From NCBI RefSeq assembly GCF_900099675.1, contig NZ_FNDQ01000010.1, positions 1-64,000 on the forward strand: a stretch of 64,000 nt of DNA, read 5' to 3'. Source of the stretch: Myroides phaeus (GTDB lineage Bacteria; Bacteroidota; Bacteroidia; Flavobacteriales; Flavobacteriaceae). Under the pieces are notes generated by a model. It was not told the DNA's origin and ran no database searches. It saw nothing but the letters and a program-made list of their open reading frames with translations. Each line of letters begins with the position of its first letter. Within the stretch, counting starts at the first letter, position 1. A program made the position numbers and the translations under genes. Below, piece after piece: positions 52,180 through 61,685 of the stretch.

Positions 52180-54603
52180 ATGACACTTAGAAAAACGTTT
52201 TTAATCTGTTTTATTTTTTCCTTTTTAACATCAATGGCACAGAATGGTAAGGTTAGGGGATTTATAATTGGAGAAAGTGGTAATAAAGTTAATGGTGTTA
52301 ATCTATCTTTAATTAGTCTTAACAATCAATTAGAAGATAGAGCTGTCTCTAAAGAAAATGGAAGCTTTAGTTTTGGAGAAGTACCTTATGGTTTTTATAC
52401 TTTACTTTTTGGTAATGGAGATATTGAAGATTTTATGACGATTGAAGTCAATAAAGCAAGTGTAGACTTAAATGTTTATTTAAAAGAACATAAAGTAGTG
52501 CTTGATAATATAGAGATTTTCTCTCAAAGTAAAAAAGAACAGATAGAGACGAGTGGTTTCGCAGTTAGTGTTGTGAATCTTGATAAAATGGCTGTACAGT
52601 CTATTCAAACAAATGATTTATTAGATAGAACAGCAGGTGTTAAAATTAGGCAGGATGGAGGTCTGGGGTCTCGTATTAACTATAATATTAATGGACTTTC
52701 AGGGCGTTCTATTAAGATATTTATAGATGGTATTCCTGCCAATAACTTTGGAGGTTCTTTTTCTTTAAATAGTATACCTCCTTCATCTATAGAACGTATT
52801 GAGGTGTATAAGGGTGTCGTTCCTGCTGGTTTATCTCAAGATGCTTTAGGGGGTGCAATTAATATAATCTTAAAACAAAAGAGAACTAACACATTAAATG
52901 TTTCTGGTTCTTATGGATCTTTTAATACTTCACAATTTAATACTAACGGAAGTTATCGAGCGGACAATGGTTTTACAGTGAATGGTACTGCTTTTTATAA
53001 CAATAGTGATAATAATTACCGCGTTTATGGTCCTCATATCAAGTTTAAAGATAAGGATGGAAAGATTTCTTATCCAGAGAATGGAGCAAAGCGTTTTCAC
53101 GATGGTTACTGGTCTTATGGAGCAAAGGTTGATGTAGGCTTTACAGATGTGAAGTGGGCTGATAAATTCTTTATTGGAGGAATTCTTTCTAAGAATGAAA
53201 AAGAGATTCAACATGGTAGTACTATGGAGAATGTGTATGGTGATCGTTTTACAAAACAGAAATCTAATGTTTTGACTATGAACTATGCTAAGAAAGATTT
53301 GTTAATTGAGGGATTAGAGTTTAAACTGGACCTTAGTTATAGTGATTTAAGTAGACAAGTGATCGATACTGTTGGAAATCAATATGATTGGAGTGGTAAA
53401 CCTATTCGCGATGCTAAAGGTAATATCATAAAATATACTAAAGGTGCTGAGGTTGCAAGTCAAAAGACTTTGGAAATTAATGAAGACCAAACTTATGGTG
53501 TACGTGCTAATATTGCTTATGAGTTTATAGATAATAACACTTTCATAATGAATTATTTCTATAATAAGTTCGTTCGTGATGTTAGTGATGAATTACAACC
53601 TAAAGGGATAGAGTTGTTAAGGAATAATAGAGATTTAGAGAAGAATATTTTAGCTCTTGCGTATGAAAACCTTTCGTTTGATGGTCGCTTGCGAACTAAT
53701 GTGTTTTTTAAGAGATATGATCAAAAGGCAGTTTCAAGAGAACCTTATCGCGATCAAAACCTTCCATTACAGGGCAGTTTATATAAAGAGCGAAAGTTTA
53801 CACAGAATATAAATCACAATGGATATGGTATGGCTCTTTCATATAGAGTAGTTCCTAAGGTATTTGTCTTAGCTTCTGGAGAAAAGGCAATCAGAATGCC
53901 TTCAGAGTATGAACTATTTGGTAATAATTCTGAAAATCTACAAGCTGCTTTTTCTCTTGAGCCAGAAAAGAGCACCAATTTTAACATTGGTTTTAATGTT
54001 GGTCCTTATGTGTTTAATGACCATTCTATAAGTTTGAATGCTACTTTCTTTTATAGAGATACAAAAGGAATGATTAGAGAATCAATTGATTCAAGAGGTA
54101 TTTATACTCAATATGAGAACTTAGATGATGTATTAAGTAAAGGAGTTGATGCTGAATTGACTTATAGTTTTAGAAATAAACTAATGTTTAATTTTTCAGT
54201 TTCAAAGTTTGATGTGTTGTTTAATACAAAGTATGATAAGAAGGGTGCACCATACTTATACTATAAAATGCAAATCAGAAATGAACCTTCATTTAAGTTC
54301 AATGCTAATTTGAGTTATGCTTTTACCGATTTATTTGTAAAAGGGTCTTCTCTTAATGTGTATTATAATATTTATTACGTGAAAAAGTTTTTGCGCAATT
54401 GGTCTAATATAGGCGGAACGAATTTAGATGAAATACCAACACAATATCCTAATGATCTTGGTTTTGCTTATCAACTACCTAATAAAAAGACAACAATTAG
54501 TTTTGATGCAAAGAATATTTTTAATCAACGACTTTATGACAATTTTGGTTTACAAAAACCAGGTAAAGCGTTCTATGCTAAAGTAACACATTCATTTTTT
54601 TAA
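52180..54603 (+). CDS. TonB-dependent outer-membrane receptor, XusA-like
   Basis: This is an 807-residue receptor. A signal peptide (KTFLICFIFSFLTSMA) is followed by an N-terminal carboxypeptidase-D-like domain (about 22-100, GKVRGFIIGESGNKVNGVNL). The plug (about 115-230) has DLLDRTAGVKIRQDGGLGSR, NINGLSGRSIKIFIDGIPAN and IERIEVYKGVVPAGLSQDAL. The beta-barrel ends KAFYAKVTHSFF with terminal Phe. No SusD partner follows. The next gene encodes a DUF4374 lipoprotein, the partner found with xenosiderophore receptors (XusA-XusB), so the cargo is more likely an iron siderophore than a glycan. The promoter carries a possible operator. Confidence 0.9.
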   Translation: MTLRKTFLICFIFSFLTSMAQNGKVRGFIIGESGNKVNGVNLSLISLNNQLEDRAVSKENGSFSFGEVPYGFYTLLFGNGDIEDFMTIEVNKASVDLNVYLKEHKVVLDNIEIFSQSKKEQIETSGFAVSVVNLDKMAVQSIQTNDLLDRTAGVKIRQDGGLGSRINYNINGLSGRSIKIFIDGIPANNFGGSFSLNSIPPSSIERIEVYKGVVPAGLSQDALGGAINIILKQKRTNTLNVSGSYGSFNTSQFNTNGSYRADNGFTVNGTAFYNNSDNNYRVYGPHIKFKDKDGKISYPENGAKRFHDGYWSYGAKVDVGFTDVKWADKFFIGGILSKNEKEIQHGSTMENVYGDRFTKQKSNVLTMNYAKKDLLIEGLEFKLDLSYSDLSRQVIDTVGNQYDWSGKPIRDAKGNIIKYTKGAEVASQKTLEINEDQTYGVRANIAYEFIDNNTFIMNYFYNKFVRDVSDELQPKGIELLRNNRDLEKNILALAYENLSFDGRLRTNVFFKRYDQKAVSREPYRDQNLPLQGSLYKERKFTQNINHNGYGMALSYRVVPKVFVLASGEKAIRMPSEYELFGNNSENLQAAFSLEPEKSTNFNIGFNVGPYVFNDHSISLNATFFYRDTKGMIRESIDSRGIYTQYENLDDVLSKGVDAELTYSFRNKLMFNFSVSKFDVLFNTKYDKKGAPYLYYKMQIRNEPSFKFNANLSYAFTDLFVKGSSLNVYYNIYYVKKFLRNWSNIGGTNLDEIPTQYPNDLGFAYQLPNKKTTISFDAKNIFNQRLYDNFGLQKPGKAFYAKVTHSFF

Positions 54604-54617
54604 TATAAACTAATACT

Positions 54618-55943
54618 ATGAAATCTAATTTTTTAAATTTAAAGGGACTGTTTTTAGCAGTATCAGGGGTTTTATTAACAGTAGGTTGTTCGTCTGATGA
54701 TAATTCTACTAAAGTTGATCCAGTTAATCCACCAGTAGAACAAACAAAAGACTATCAATTAGCTTTCGCTAATGGAACGGGATCTCAATCAGGTACTGTT
54801 CTTCAAGGGGTAAAAGGACTTTCTGAAGGAGTAATTTCATTTGATAAATTTGGTTATCAATTGTCTTCTTCACGTACTGCCCGTATTTTTACATCAAGTG
54901 ATGGAAAGTTTATCTATAGCTTGAATTATACTGTAGGAGATATTCAAAAATTGGAATATTTAGGAGGACAATCTTATAAGAAAGTGGGAGAGATAGATAC
55001 TTCTGTTCCTTTAGGAACAAAGTATGTTCGCTTTACAAAAATTGACGATAAGATTGCTTCTGTACACTATATAAATGCGGAAGCAGTGTATGCTGGAAAA
55101 GACAAGACTGATTATCAGGGACATAAAATGGTAGCAAGTATTGGTTTGTTGGATTTAGAAACAATGACGTTTAAACCAGGCTTTAATAATGCAATTGATA
55201 TTAAGTTAGACGCAGAGTTAACTAAAAAAGGGTATTATATCTCTCGCATTGATGCACCAGTTGTATCTAATGGGAAGCTATATTATGGTGCGGCTGTTTC
55301 TATTTTTAATGCAAGTACTGGAAAAGGAACACCAACTGATAAAACATTTACTCTTGTTGTAGATTATAATGACTTAGCTAAAACAGCTGTTATTACTACA
55401 GAGCATGTGATTGGTTCTACAAACGGTTATAGAACACCTACAATCCACAAAAATGAAAAAGGAGAAGTGTTGCAACTAGTTGTTGGAAACGACAAAACAT
55501 ATATTGCTAAAATTGTTAATGGTAAATATGATACGTCATTTAAGTTTGATTTAGGTGAAGCTTTAGGAGGTAAAAAAACATCAAGTAATGGATGGTTTTA
55601 TGCAGGAGACGGAATAGCATATTTTCCTTATGAAAAAAGAGATTTAAATAAGATACAAATTGGAGTAAATCCACAGGGAGAGCCAACTTATTCGGCTGCT
55701 TGGGGAGTTGCAAGAGTTGATTTGAATACTAAAACAGCTGTTGATTTAGAGGTTCCTGAAGGATTATGGTTAACTCAATACCAAACTTCTGTTGTTAGAA
55801 ATGGCGTGTTTTATATTGCGTTGGCACCAGTATCAGGAAAAGGAAATATCTATATGTTTGATGTGAAGTCAACTTCAGCTACAGGTAAAAAAGGTGCTGA
55901 GATTACTTCAGGTGCTGACCAGTACTATATCGGAATTTATTAA
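54618..55943 (+). CDS. DUF4374 surface lipoprotein, XusB-like
   Basis: This 441-residue lipoprotein has the signal LFLAVSGVLLTVGCSSDDNS, with lipidated Cys 24 followed by the acidic surface-export signal. The mature protein has repeated strand-turn-strand units as in a beta-propeller, with DUF4374 features: GTKYVRFTKIDDKIASVHYI, GKLYYGAAVSIFNASTGKGT, GLWLTQYQTSVVRNGVFYIA. DUF4374 lipoproteins next to TonB receptors include XusB, which binds siderophores at the cell surface. It lies 14 bp after the receptor gene and is surely in one operon with it. A XusC-type reductase gene does not follow in this window. Confidence 0.85.
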   Translation: MKSNFLNLKGLFLAVSGVLLTVGCSSDDNSTKVDPVNPPVEQTKDYQLAFANGTGSQSGTVLQGVKGLSEGVISFDKFGYQLSSSRTARIFTSSDGKFIYSLNYTVGDIQKLEYLGGQSYKKVGEIDTSVPLGTKYVRFTKIDDKIASVHYINAEAVYAGKDKTDYQGHKMVASIGLLDLETMTFKPGFNNAIDIKLDAELTKKGYYISRIDAPVVSNGKLYYGAAVSIFNASTGKGTPTDKTFTLVVDYNDLAKTAVITTEHVIGSTNGYRTPTIHKNEKGEVLQLVVGNDKTYIAKIVNGKYDTSFKFDLGEALGGKKTSSNGWFYAGDGIAYFPYEKRDLNKIQIGVNPQGEPTYSAAWGVARVDLNTKTAVDLEVPEGLWLTQYQTSVVRNGVFYIALAPVSGKGNIYMFDVKSTSATGKKGAEITSGADQYYIGIY

Positions 55944-56002
55944 TAATTGTTCACAAGTAAGAAATTAATGTTTCTTAGATATCTTTAATCTGTTTACTTA
56001 TT

Positions 56003-56033
56003 AAAAGTCAGCCTATATTTAGGCTGACTTTTT
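56003..56033 (+). terminator. Terminator of the xusAB-like operon
   Basis: AAAGTCAGCCTA pairs with TAGGCTGACTTT and is followed by Ts. This ends the operon before any third gene. Confidence 0.85.
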
Positions 56034-56189
56034 TATTGATAGTATAAATTGATAATAGCGACATATAAAAGTGTATCTTGCTAAGGAATTAGTTGCGTAT
56101 AAACACTTGAAAAAGTACGCTTTTAGGTAGGTGTCAAAATCAGAAGGTTGAAATAAAATATATTATTAATAATGTGGAGTATAATTAGT

Positions 56190-56630
56190 ATGAGAAATAA
56201 AATTATAGCAGGGGGAATTATGCTTCTATTTACTTCTTGTTTTTTGGATAAAGAATACTGTGAGAAGGTAAATAAGTTTACGGATGAAGATGACTACCAA
56301 ATTATACTAAGTGAGAAACCTTATAATACTTCTACAAATTTGGTGTTTCACTATGTTTTAAAAGGAAAAGAAGTAAGCACACAGAGAGATACAATATTGA
56401 AGTTATACCATTATCGTTGGCATGATTCTTTTGTCTTTTATTGGGATAAAGGCGACTCAATTGTAAAGCGTAAAAATACAAGGGTAACGGAAATACATAA
56501 AAAAGATACGGTGTATTTTATGGAATGGGATTGTGATACACCTTTGATTAATGGAATGACGACAGACCAAGTTTCTCAAACAGGCAATTTTCGGATGCTG
56601 AAAGAAAAGTATTACCAAGAATATAGATAA
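56190..56630 (+). CDS. Small lipoprotein, 146 aa
   Basis: I start at 56190 (MRNKIIAGGIMLLFTSCFLD), where the lipobox ends at Cys 17; a start at 56172 adds six residues. The mature protein is charged and beta-rich (FTDEDDYQIILSEKPYNTST, KLYHYRWHDSFVFYWDKGDS) with Cys near 30 and 118 (EYCEKVN and MEWDCDTPL) that may form a disulfide. I recognise no family. It stands alone between two terminators. Confidence 0.65.
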   Translation: MRNKIIAGGIMLLFTSCFLDKEYCEKVNKFTDEDDYQIILSEKPYNTSTNLVFHYVLKGKEVSTQRDTILKLYHYRWHDSFVFYWDKGDSIVKRKNTRVTEIHKKDTVYFMEWDCDTPLINGMTTDQVSQTGNFRMLKEKYYQEYR

Positions 56631-56661
56631 CAAAAGCCACTCAATCGAGTGGCTTTTGTGC
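56630..56661. terminator. Terminator between convergent genes
   Basis: CAAAAGCCACTC pairs with GAGTGGCTTTTG around a four-base loop. It serves the lipoprotein gene and the minus-strand exporter gene. Confidence 0.8.
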
Positions 56662-56662
56662 T

Positions 56663-57847
56663 TTATGCTTTTACTGGATGTTCCTTTTTTAAGTAACACA
56701 ATAAGTATAAAAGGTGACAACCTAATAAGGCATAACCAGTTAATACCATAATGTCAATTGGAATTAAATTGGTAATTGCTGATATAATAAATGTAAGTAA
56801 TAATTGTAACGAACCTAAAAGAGCAGAGGCAGAACCACTATTCGTAGTGAAAGGTGCTAAAGCTAATTTAGTTGTGGTAGGGAATAACACTCCTAATGTT
56901 AATACAATGAAGAACAATGGAATTAATAACTCTACAATTGGCATTTGCATAATACATAAGACTAAGAATATAGCACTTACTACAATCCCAAAGAAAATAG
57001 TGTATTTCACAATTTGCTCAACAGTCCACCATCTTGCTAATACAGAGTTTGCTAACCACGCACCAGCTACTAAACCAATGGCGTTAAATGCGAAAATTGT
57101 ACTGAACATACTTGATGATAATCCACCGTAATCCATAATAATAGAAGGAGCATTAGCTAAGTAAATCATCAAAATACTGTAAGTTAAACTACCGATTAAT
57201 GTGTATTTAACGAATACGTTATTTTGCATAATCTCTTTAAAGTCAGCCATGATATTTGTAGCTTTTTTTTCTGTTTTAACCATCGTTTCTGGCATAAAGA
57301 AAATAACAGCAAGTAAACATATCATTCCAATGATAAATAAGGTAACAAAAGCTGATTGCCATTCAAAATGACGAATAAGGAAGTTACCAAACACAGGTCC
57401 TATTATAGGTGCAATACCAGCAATAATTGCTAACAATGAGAAGATTTGCATACTTCTATCCGTGTCAAAGTACTCATTAACAACTGCTCTTGCAATGACA
57501 ACACCTGCACATCCAGCGAATGCTTGAAAGAAACGGGCAACAAGGAATTGCTCTATCGTTTGTGAATAAATACAAGCAACTGTGGCAAGGATAAAAATTA
57601 CAAGGGAAATAATAGTCGGCATCTTACGACCATATTTATCAGAGATAATTCCCCAAAATAGCTGTCCAGCAGCAAAACCTCCTAAGAAGGTAGAAATAGA
57701 CATTTGTACTGACTTCATATCAGTCTTAAATGTTTCTGCAATTTTTAGAAAACCAGGCAAGTATAAGTCGATACTGAATGGCTCTAACGCAGAAAGAAGT
57801 GATAGTATAATAACCACCACAAGTTGAGTTCTTGTTAAATTCTTCAT
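56663..57847 (-). CDS. Bcr/CflA-type multidrug exporter (MFS)
   Basis: This is 394 residues from the Met at 57847 (MKNLTRTQLVVVIILSLLSA); a start at 57868 adds seven. It is a 12-helix major-facilitator antiporter of the Bcr/CflA drug-resistance group. Family marks are LSALEPFSIDLYLPGFLKIA in helix 1, QLFWGIISDKYGRKMPTII (the D-x-x-GR loop 2-3), RFFQAFAGCAGVVIARAVVN in helix 4, and IAGIAPIIGPVFGNFLI in helix 5. Exported compounds are unknown. An AraC gene lies 48 bp upstream on the same strand and probably controls it. Confidence 0.9.
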   Translation of the reverse strand: MKNLTRTQLVVVIILSLLSALEPFSIDLYLPGFLKIAETFKTDMKSVQMSISTFLGGFAAGQLFWGIISDKYGRKMPTIISLVIFILATVACIYSQTIEQFLVARFFQAFAGCAGVVIARAVVNEYFDTDRSMQIFSLLAIIAGIAPIIGPVFGNFLIRHFEWQSAFVTLFIIGMICLLAVIFFMPETMVKTEKKATNIMADFKEIMQNNVFVKYTLIGSLTYSILMIYLANAPSIIMDYGGLSSSMFSTIFAFNAIGLVAGAWLANSVLARWWTVEQIVKYTIFFGIVVSAIFLVLCIMQMPIVELLIPLFFIVLTLGVLFPTTTKLALAPFTTNSGSASALLGSLQLLLTFIISAITNLIPIDIMVLTGYALLGCHLLYLLCYLKKEHPVKA

Positions 57848-57895
57848 GTTGATGTTTAAAGTCGGCAAATGTACTCTCTTACATCAACCTACTCC

Positions 57896-58753
57896 TTATG
57901 ATAAATGGAGTTCAACTTGGACTTTTTTCACATTTGTACGAAATTCGATAGGCGTGAAGCCCGTATTTTTTTTGAAAAAACGATTGAAATAATTGACTTC
58001 ACTGAAACCTAAGTCTGCTGAAATTTCGGAGATGTTTAAGTCAGAATACCCTATTAAACGCTTAGCTTCAAGGAGTAAGCGGTATTGTAAGTGCTGACTC
58101 AACGTGGCATTAGTGGTATTTACTAATATCTCATTCATTCGTTTGACAGATAATGCGATTTTTTGCGCATAAAAGTCGTTGCTACGTTCTTTGGTGTAGT
58201 TGTCCTCAATCATTTCAAGCAACTGAAAAACACGTGTATCTTTTGGAGAATATGCATCAGATAGTCGTTCTAAATCCTGAATATGAATAAGTGAAAGCTC
58301 AAGGTACTTTTCTAACACTTCAGTACGCTTTTGTCCGTTCCACTCTAAAGCCACTAAGTTTAAAAGGGATGTAAAAAGGGATACTTTGTCTTCCGAGACG
58401 TGAAAGTGTAACGGAGGAGGGAGCTTGAAAGTGTTTTCTTTAAGTTGATGGTGAATAATGCGATTAAAGTAATCTTTATCAATCGCCAAGTAATACCCCT
58501 TAATCCCAGTTGGATTAAAGAATTGTACTTGTCCAGGGTAGATAATCCATATCTCCTGTGGTTTGATTGGGTACGATTGAAAGTCTATTTGTTGCTGACT
58601 ATTCTCTACTTCAGTAAACCAAAAAATCTGATAAAAGTTGTATTGATAGTGGTAATCAAAGTCAAATAACTCAGTAGCATCCTCAATAGAATAAAGCTCA
58701 ATGGGAATGTTTTTGTCAAACATTTGAACTTTGATAACCTTGTTTTGTGGCAT
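57896..58753 (-). CDS. AraC-family transcriptional regulator
   Basis: This is a 285-residue regulator. The N-terminal cupin-like sensor (about 30-110) includes YQYNFYQIFWFTEVENSQQQ and KPQEIWIIYPGQVQFFNPTG. The C-terminal DNA-binding domain (about 180-280) has FYAQKIALSVKRMNEILVNT and LNISEISADLGFSEVNYFNR followed by FFKKNTGFTPIEFR. It lies upstream of the Bcr/CflA exporter gene in the same direction, 48 bp apart. It likely senses a compound exported by that pump. Confidence 0.92.
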   Translation of the reverse strand: MPQNKVIKVQMFDKNIPIELYSIEDATELFDFDYHYQYNFYQIFWFTEVENSQQQIDFQSYPIKPQEIWIIYPGQVQFFNPTGIKGYYLAIDKDYFNRIIHHQLKENTFKLPPPLHFHVSEDKVSLFTSLLNLVALEWNGQKRTEVLEKYLELSLIHIQDLERLSDAYSPKDTRVFQLLEMIEDNYTKERSNDFYAQKIALSVKRMNEILVNTTNATLSQHLQYRLLLEAKRLIGYSDLNISEISADLGFSEVNYFNRFFKKNTGFTPIEFRTNVKKVQVELHLS

Positions 58754-58987
58754 TATTCTGTGTTTTTAGTGTTGTAAAAATACAAATTTTAAAACTTTTT
58801 TTGCCTTTGAAATTTCCCTTGCTTTTTGGATGTTCTAAAAAACTGCTAACTACTTGTTAAAATAAGGGTTAAGGTGTAGTTCTATACTGTCTTTTTTTAT
58901 TGAATATTTATTGGTTTTTGAAGTGTAATTCGTGCTATTCGTTAAATAAAAGTGAAAAATTATTGGTGTATTGTAAAAAATGTTTTC

Positions 58988-58995
58988 TACATTTG
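58988..58995 (+). promoter_or_regulatory. thr operon -7 promoter element
   Basis: TACATTTG, the same sequence as in the ilv promoter, lies six bases before the leader ATG. The mRNA would start almost at that ATG, so it could be leaderless. Confidence 0.6.
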
Positions 58996-59001
58996 TTTCA
59001 G

Positions 59002-59127
59002 ATGTTAAAGCAAGGCAATACATATAATTCAATTTCTACACCAACAATCTTCGTTGGCGGCATTGCTATTGTATCTACATCATTAACGACATCTACATCG
59101 TCGTCATCGTCAACTTCTACCCCGTAA
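59002..59127 (+). CDS. thr leader peptide, Thr/Ser/Ile-rich
   Basis: This 41-residue peptide begins MLKQGNTYNSISTPTIFVGG and ends with a run of Thr and Ser. It has nine Thr, eleven Ser and four Ile, with Ser and Thr filling nearly all of the last 17 codons. I chose 59002 because the promoter box is just upstream; a frame from 58900 is open but would start before it. The ORF resembles the function, not the sequence, of E. coli thrL: ribosomes should slow when charged tRNA-Thr (and perhaps tRNA-Ser or -Ile) is scarce. Unlike the ilv leaders, no clear intrinsic terminator lies between it and thrA. Confidence 0.75.
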   Translation: MLKQGNTYNSISTPTIFVGGIAIVSTSLTTSTSSSSSTSTP

Positions 59128-59232
59128 AGGGGTATCAATTAACATATCGCCCATTTGGTGGTTGTTTGCATATTTGTAAGCAGCCGGCATATCTTTTATC
59201 CTAATTCAACACAACACAAATTAATATTTATT

Positions 59233-61683
59233 ATGAAAATAGTAAAATTCGGTGGGTCTTCTGTGGCCAATGCCGCCAATATATTGAGATGTATCAACAT
59301 CGTTAAGAATAAAAAATCGCCTGTAATTGTTGTCGTTTCTGCCTTGGGGGGAGTAACGGATTTACTGCAATTAGCTGCTAATCAGGCGTCAAAAAAAGAA
59401 GAGGCTTATCACGAAAACTATGAGGTTATCGCTCATCGTCACTTGGATATTGTCCGTGAGTTGATTCCTGTAAACCAACAAGCGGGTATTTTAAGTAACG
59501 TTTTACGCAAATTAAATGAGCTTGAAACACTGCTACAAGGAGTGTTTTACTTAGGAGAATTATCATTGCAAACGAAGGATGTTATCTTGTCTTTTGGAGA
59601 GCGTTTATCGTCTTTCTTAATCGGAGAAGTGTTAATTGCACAAGGAGAAAATTGTTGTTCTGTCAACTGTCGTGAGTTGATCAAAACTAACAACCGCTTT
59701 GGTAAGGCAGCTGTTAATTTTGATGTAACAAACACAATAATCAGACAGTATTTCGCAAAAAATAATTGTGATTATTACATCGTTCCTGGTTTTGTGGCAG
59801 AGTCAGAAGATAAGTTTATTACAACTTTAGGACGTGGTGGTTCTGACTATACAGCGGCTATTATCGCGGCTGCGTTAGACTTGGAAGAAGTGGAGATTTG
59901 GACGGATGTAAGTGGAATTTACACAGCTAATCCAAAGATGGTGAAGCAGGCGCAAGTAATTGAGAACATCAACTTCCAAGAGGCAATGGAACTTTCTCAT
60001 TTTGGAGCTAAAGTATTGTATCCATCGGCATTAGAACCTATTTTGCCAAAGAATATTACTATGCTAATCAAAAATACTTTTGACCCTGAAGCCAAAGGAA
60101 GTGTAGTAAGCAACAAAGCACACAATGAGGGGTGTAATCCTATTCGCGGAATTAGTAATATTGATAAGATAGCCCTGCTAACATTAGAAGGACTAGGAAT
60201 GGTTGGGGTTGTTGGTATTGCAAGAAGGTTGTTTGAAGTATTATCTCACAATGAAATAAATGTAATCTTTATTACACAAGCCTCGTCAGAACACTCTATT
60301 TGTTTTGCAATTTCGGAGGGAGAAGCAGTAAAGGCAGAACGCTTAATTAATGAGGTGTTTCAGTTTGAAATACAACAAGGAAAAGTTAAGCCAATCGCAG
60401 TAGAGTTTGATTTATCAATTGTTGCTATTGTTGGTGATAAAATAAAAGGTCATCAAGGATTAAGTGGTAAGATGTTAAGTGTATTAGGACGTAATAATGT
60501 CAATATCTGTGCAATTGCACAAGGGGCTTCTGAGCGTAATATTTCAGTTGTTATTTCTCATAAAGATGTGAAGAAAGCCTTGAATACACTACACGAAGCG
60601 TTCTTTGAAGAGGCGGTAGTTCAGTTGAACTTATTCGTAATGGGTGTTGGAAACGTAGGAGGTAAGTTCTTAGAGCAAATTGAACATCAGTACGCATATC
60701 TGAAAAATAACCTGAAGATTAATGTTCGCGTGGTTGGGATGGCAAATTCTAAGAAGATGTTTTTCAATGAAGAGGGAATTGATTTGACAGACTATAAAGA
60801 TGATTTAGCAAGTGGAGTACCTGTAAGCCAAGAGGCATTCTTAGAACAAATCAAAGTGTTGAATATGCGAAATAGTGTTTTTGTTGACAATACAGCAAAT
60901 ACTGAGGTAGCAATGACTTATGCATCTTATTTGAGAAATAGTATTGCAGTGGTTACTTGTAATAAAGTGGCGTGTTCTTCTGACTATGCGTACTACAAAT
61001 TACTGAGAGACTTATCTCGTAAATACAACGCTCCTTTCTTATATGAAACAAACGTTGGTGCGGGATTACCAATTATAGATACACTGAAAAACTTAGTGGC
61101 ATCAGGAGATAGAGTGAAGGAAATTCAAGCTGTACTAAGTGGTAGTTTGAATTTTATCTTTAACAATTTCGATGGGAAGTTGCCTTTTGACCAAATTGTT
61201 CATCAAGCACAAGTGGAAGGATACACTGAGCCTAATCCAAAGATTGATTTAAGTGGAATTGACGTATTGCGCAAGTTGCTTATTTTGATGAGAGAGAGTG
61301 GTTATGTCGTAGAGGAAAAAGACATTGCTGTTGATTCGTTCTTGCCAGAAGCGTGTTTGAAAGCAGAAACAGTAGAGGAGTTTTACCAGTCTATGAAAGA
61401 CAACGCAGCTCACTTTGAGGCATTGTACAACAAGGCACAAGAACAAGAAGCGCGTTTGAAGTTTGTGGCTACGTATAAAGACGGAAGTGCTAAAGTAGGT
61501 CTACAATTTATCGGTAAAGAACACCCTTTCTACAATTTGGAAGGAAAAGACAATATTGTGTTGTTCTTTACAGACCGCTATCAAGAGCAACCACTGTTAA
61601 TCAAAGGTGCCGGAGCAGGAGCAGCAGTTACTGCTTCAGGAATTTTTGCGGATGTAATACGAATTGGAAATAAATTGAATTAG
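59233..61683 (+). CDS. thrA: Bifunctional aspartokinase/homoserine dehydrogenase ThrA
   Basis: This is 816 residues from the Met at 59233, where the kinase motif KIVKFGGSSVANAANILRCI begins; the open frame reaches back to 59155 but the extra residues do not fit. The aspartokinase domain (1-300) shows ILSFGERLSSFLIGEVLIAQ, LGRGGSDYTAAIIAAAL and WTDVSGIYTANPKMV. Two ACT domains follow (about 310-455: LTLEGLGMVGVVGIARRLFE; KMLSVLGRNNVNICAIAQGA). The homoserine dehydrogenase (about 470-816) has VMGVGNVGGKFLEQI (NADP), VTCNKVACSS and the catalytic Lys region EPNPKIDLSGIDVLRKLLIL. It makes homoserine from aspartate together with Asd, which is not in this window. Confidence 0.96.
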   Translation: MKIVKFGGSSVANAANILRCINIVKNKKSPVIVVVSALGGVTDLLQLAANQASKKEEAYHENYEVIAHRHLDIVRELIPVNQQAGILSNVLRKLNELETLLQGVFYLGELSLQTKDVILSFGERLSSFLIGEVLIAQGENCCSVNCRELIKTNNRFGKAAVNFDVTNTIIRQYFAKNNCDYYIVPGFVAESEDKFITTLGRGGSDYTAAIIAAALDLEEVEIWTDVSGIYTANPKMVKQAQVIENINFQEAMELSHFGAKVLYPSALEPILPKNITMLIKNTFDPEAKGSVVSNKAHNEGCNPIRGISNIDKIALLTLEGLGMVGVVGIARRLFEVLSHNEINVIFITQASSEHSICFAISEGEAVKAERLINEVFQFEIQQGKVKPIAVEFDLSIVAIVGDKIKGHQGLSGKMLSVLGRNNVNICAIAQGASERNISVVISHKDVKKALNTLHEAFFEEAVVQLNLFVMGVGNVGGKFLEQIEHQYAYLKNNLKINVRVVGMANSKKMFFNEEGIDLTDYKDDLASGVPVSQEAFLEQIKVLNMRNSVFVDNTANTEVAMTYASYLRNSIAVVTCNKVACSSDYAYYKLLRDLSRKYNAPFLYETNVGAGLPIIDTLKNLVASGDRVKEIQAVLSGSLNFIFNNFDGKLPFDQIVHQAQVEGYTEPNPKIDLSGIDVLRKLLILMRESGYVVEEKDIAVDSFLPEACLKAETVEEFYQSMKDNAAHFEALYNKAQEQEARLKFVATYKDGSAKVGLQFIGKEHPFYNLEGKDNIVLFFTDRYQEQPLLIKGAGAGAAVTASGIFADVIRIGNKLN

Positions 61684-61685
61684 TT

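Noticed and set aside
58900-59001. Longer upstream start of the thr leader ORF
   Set aside because: The promoter element at 58988-58995 lies inside this part, so it is probably not transcribed from that promoter.
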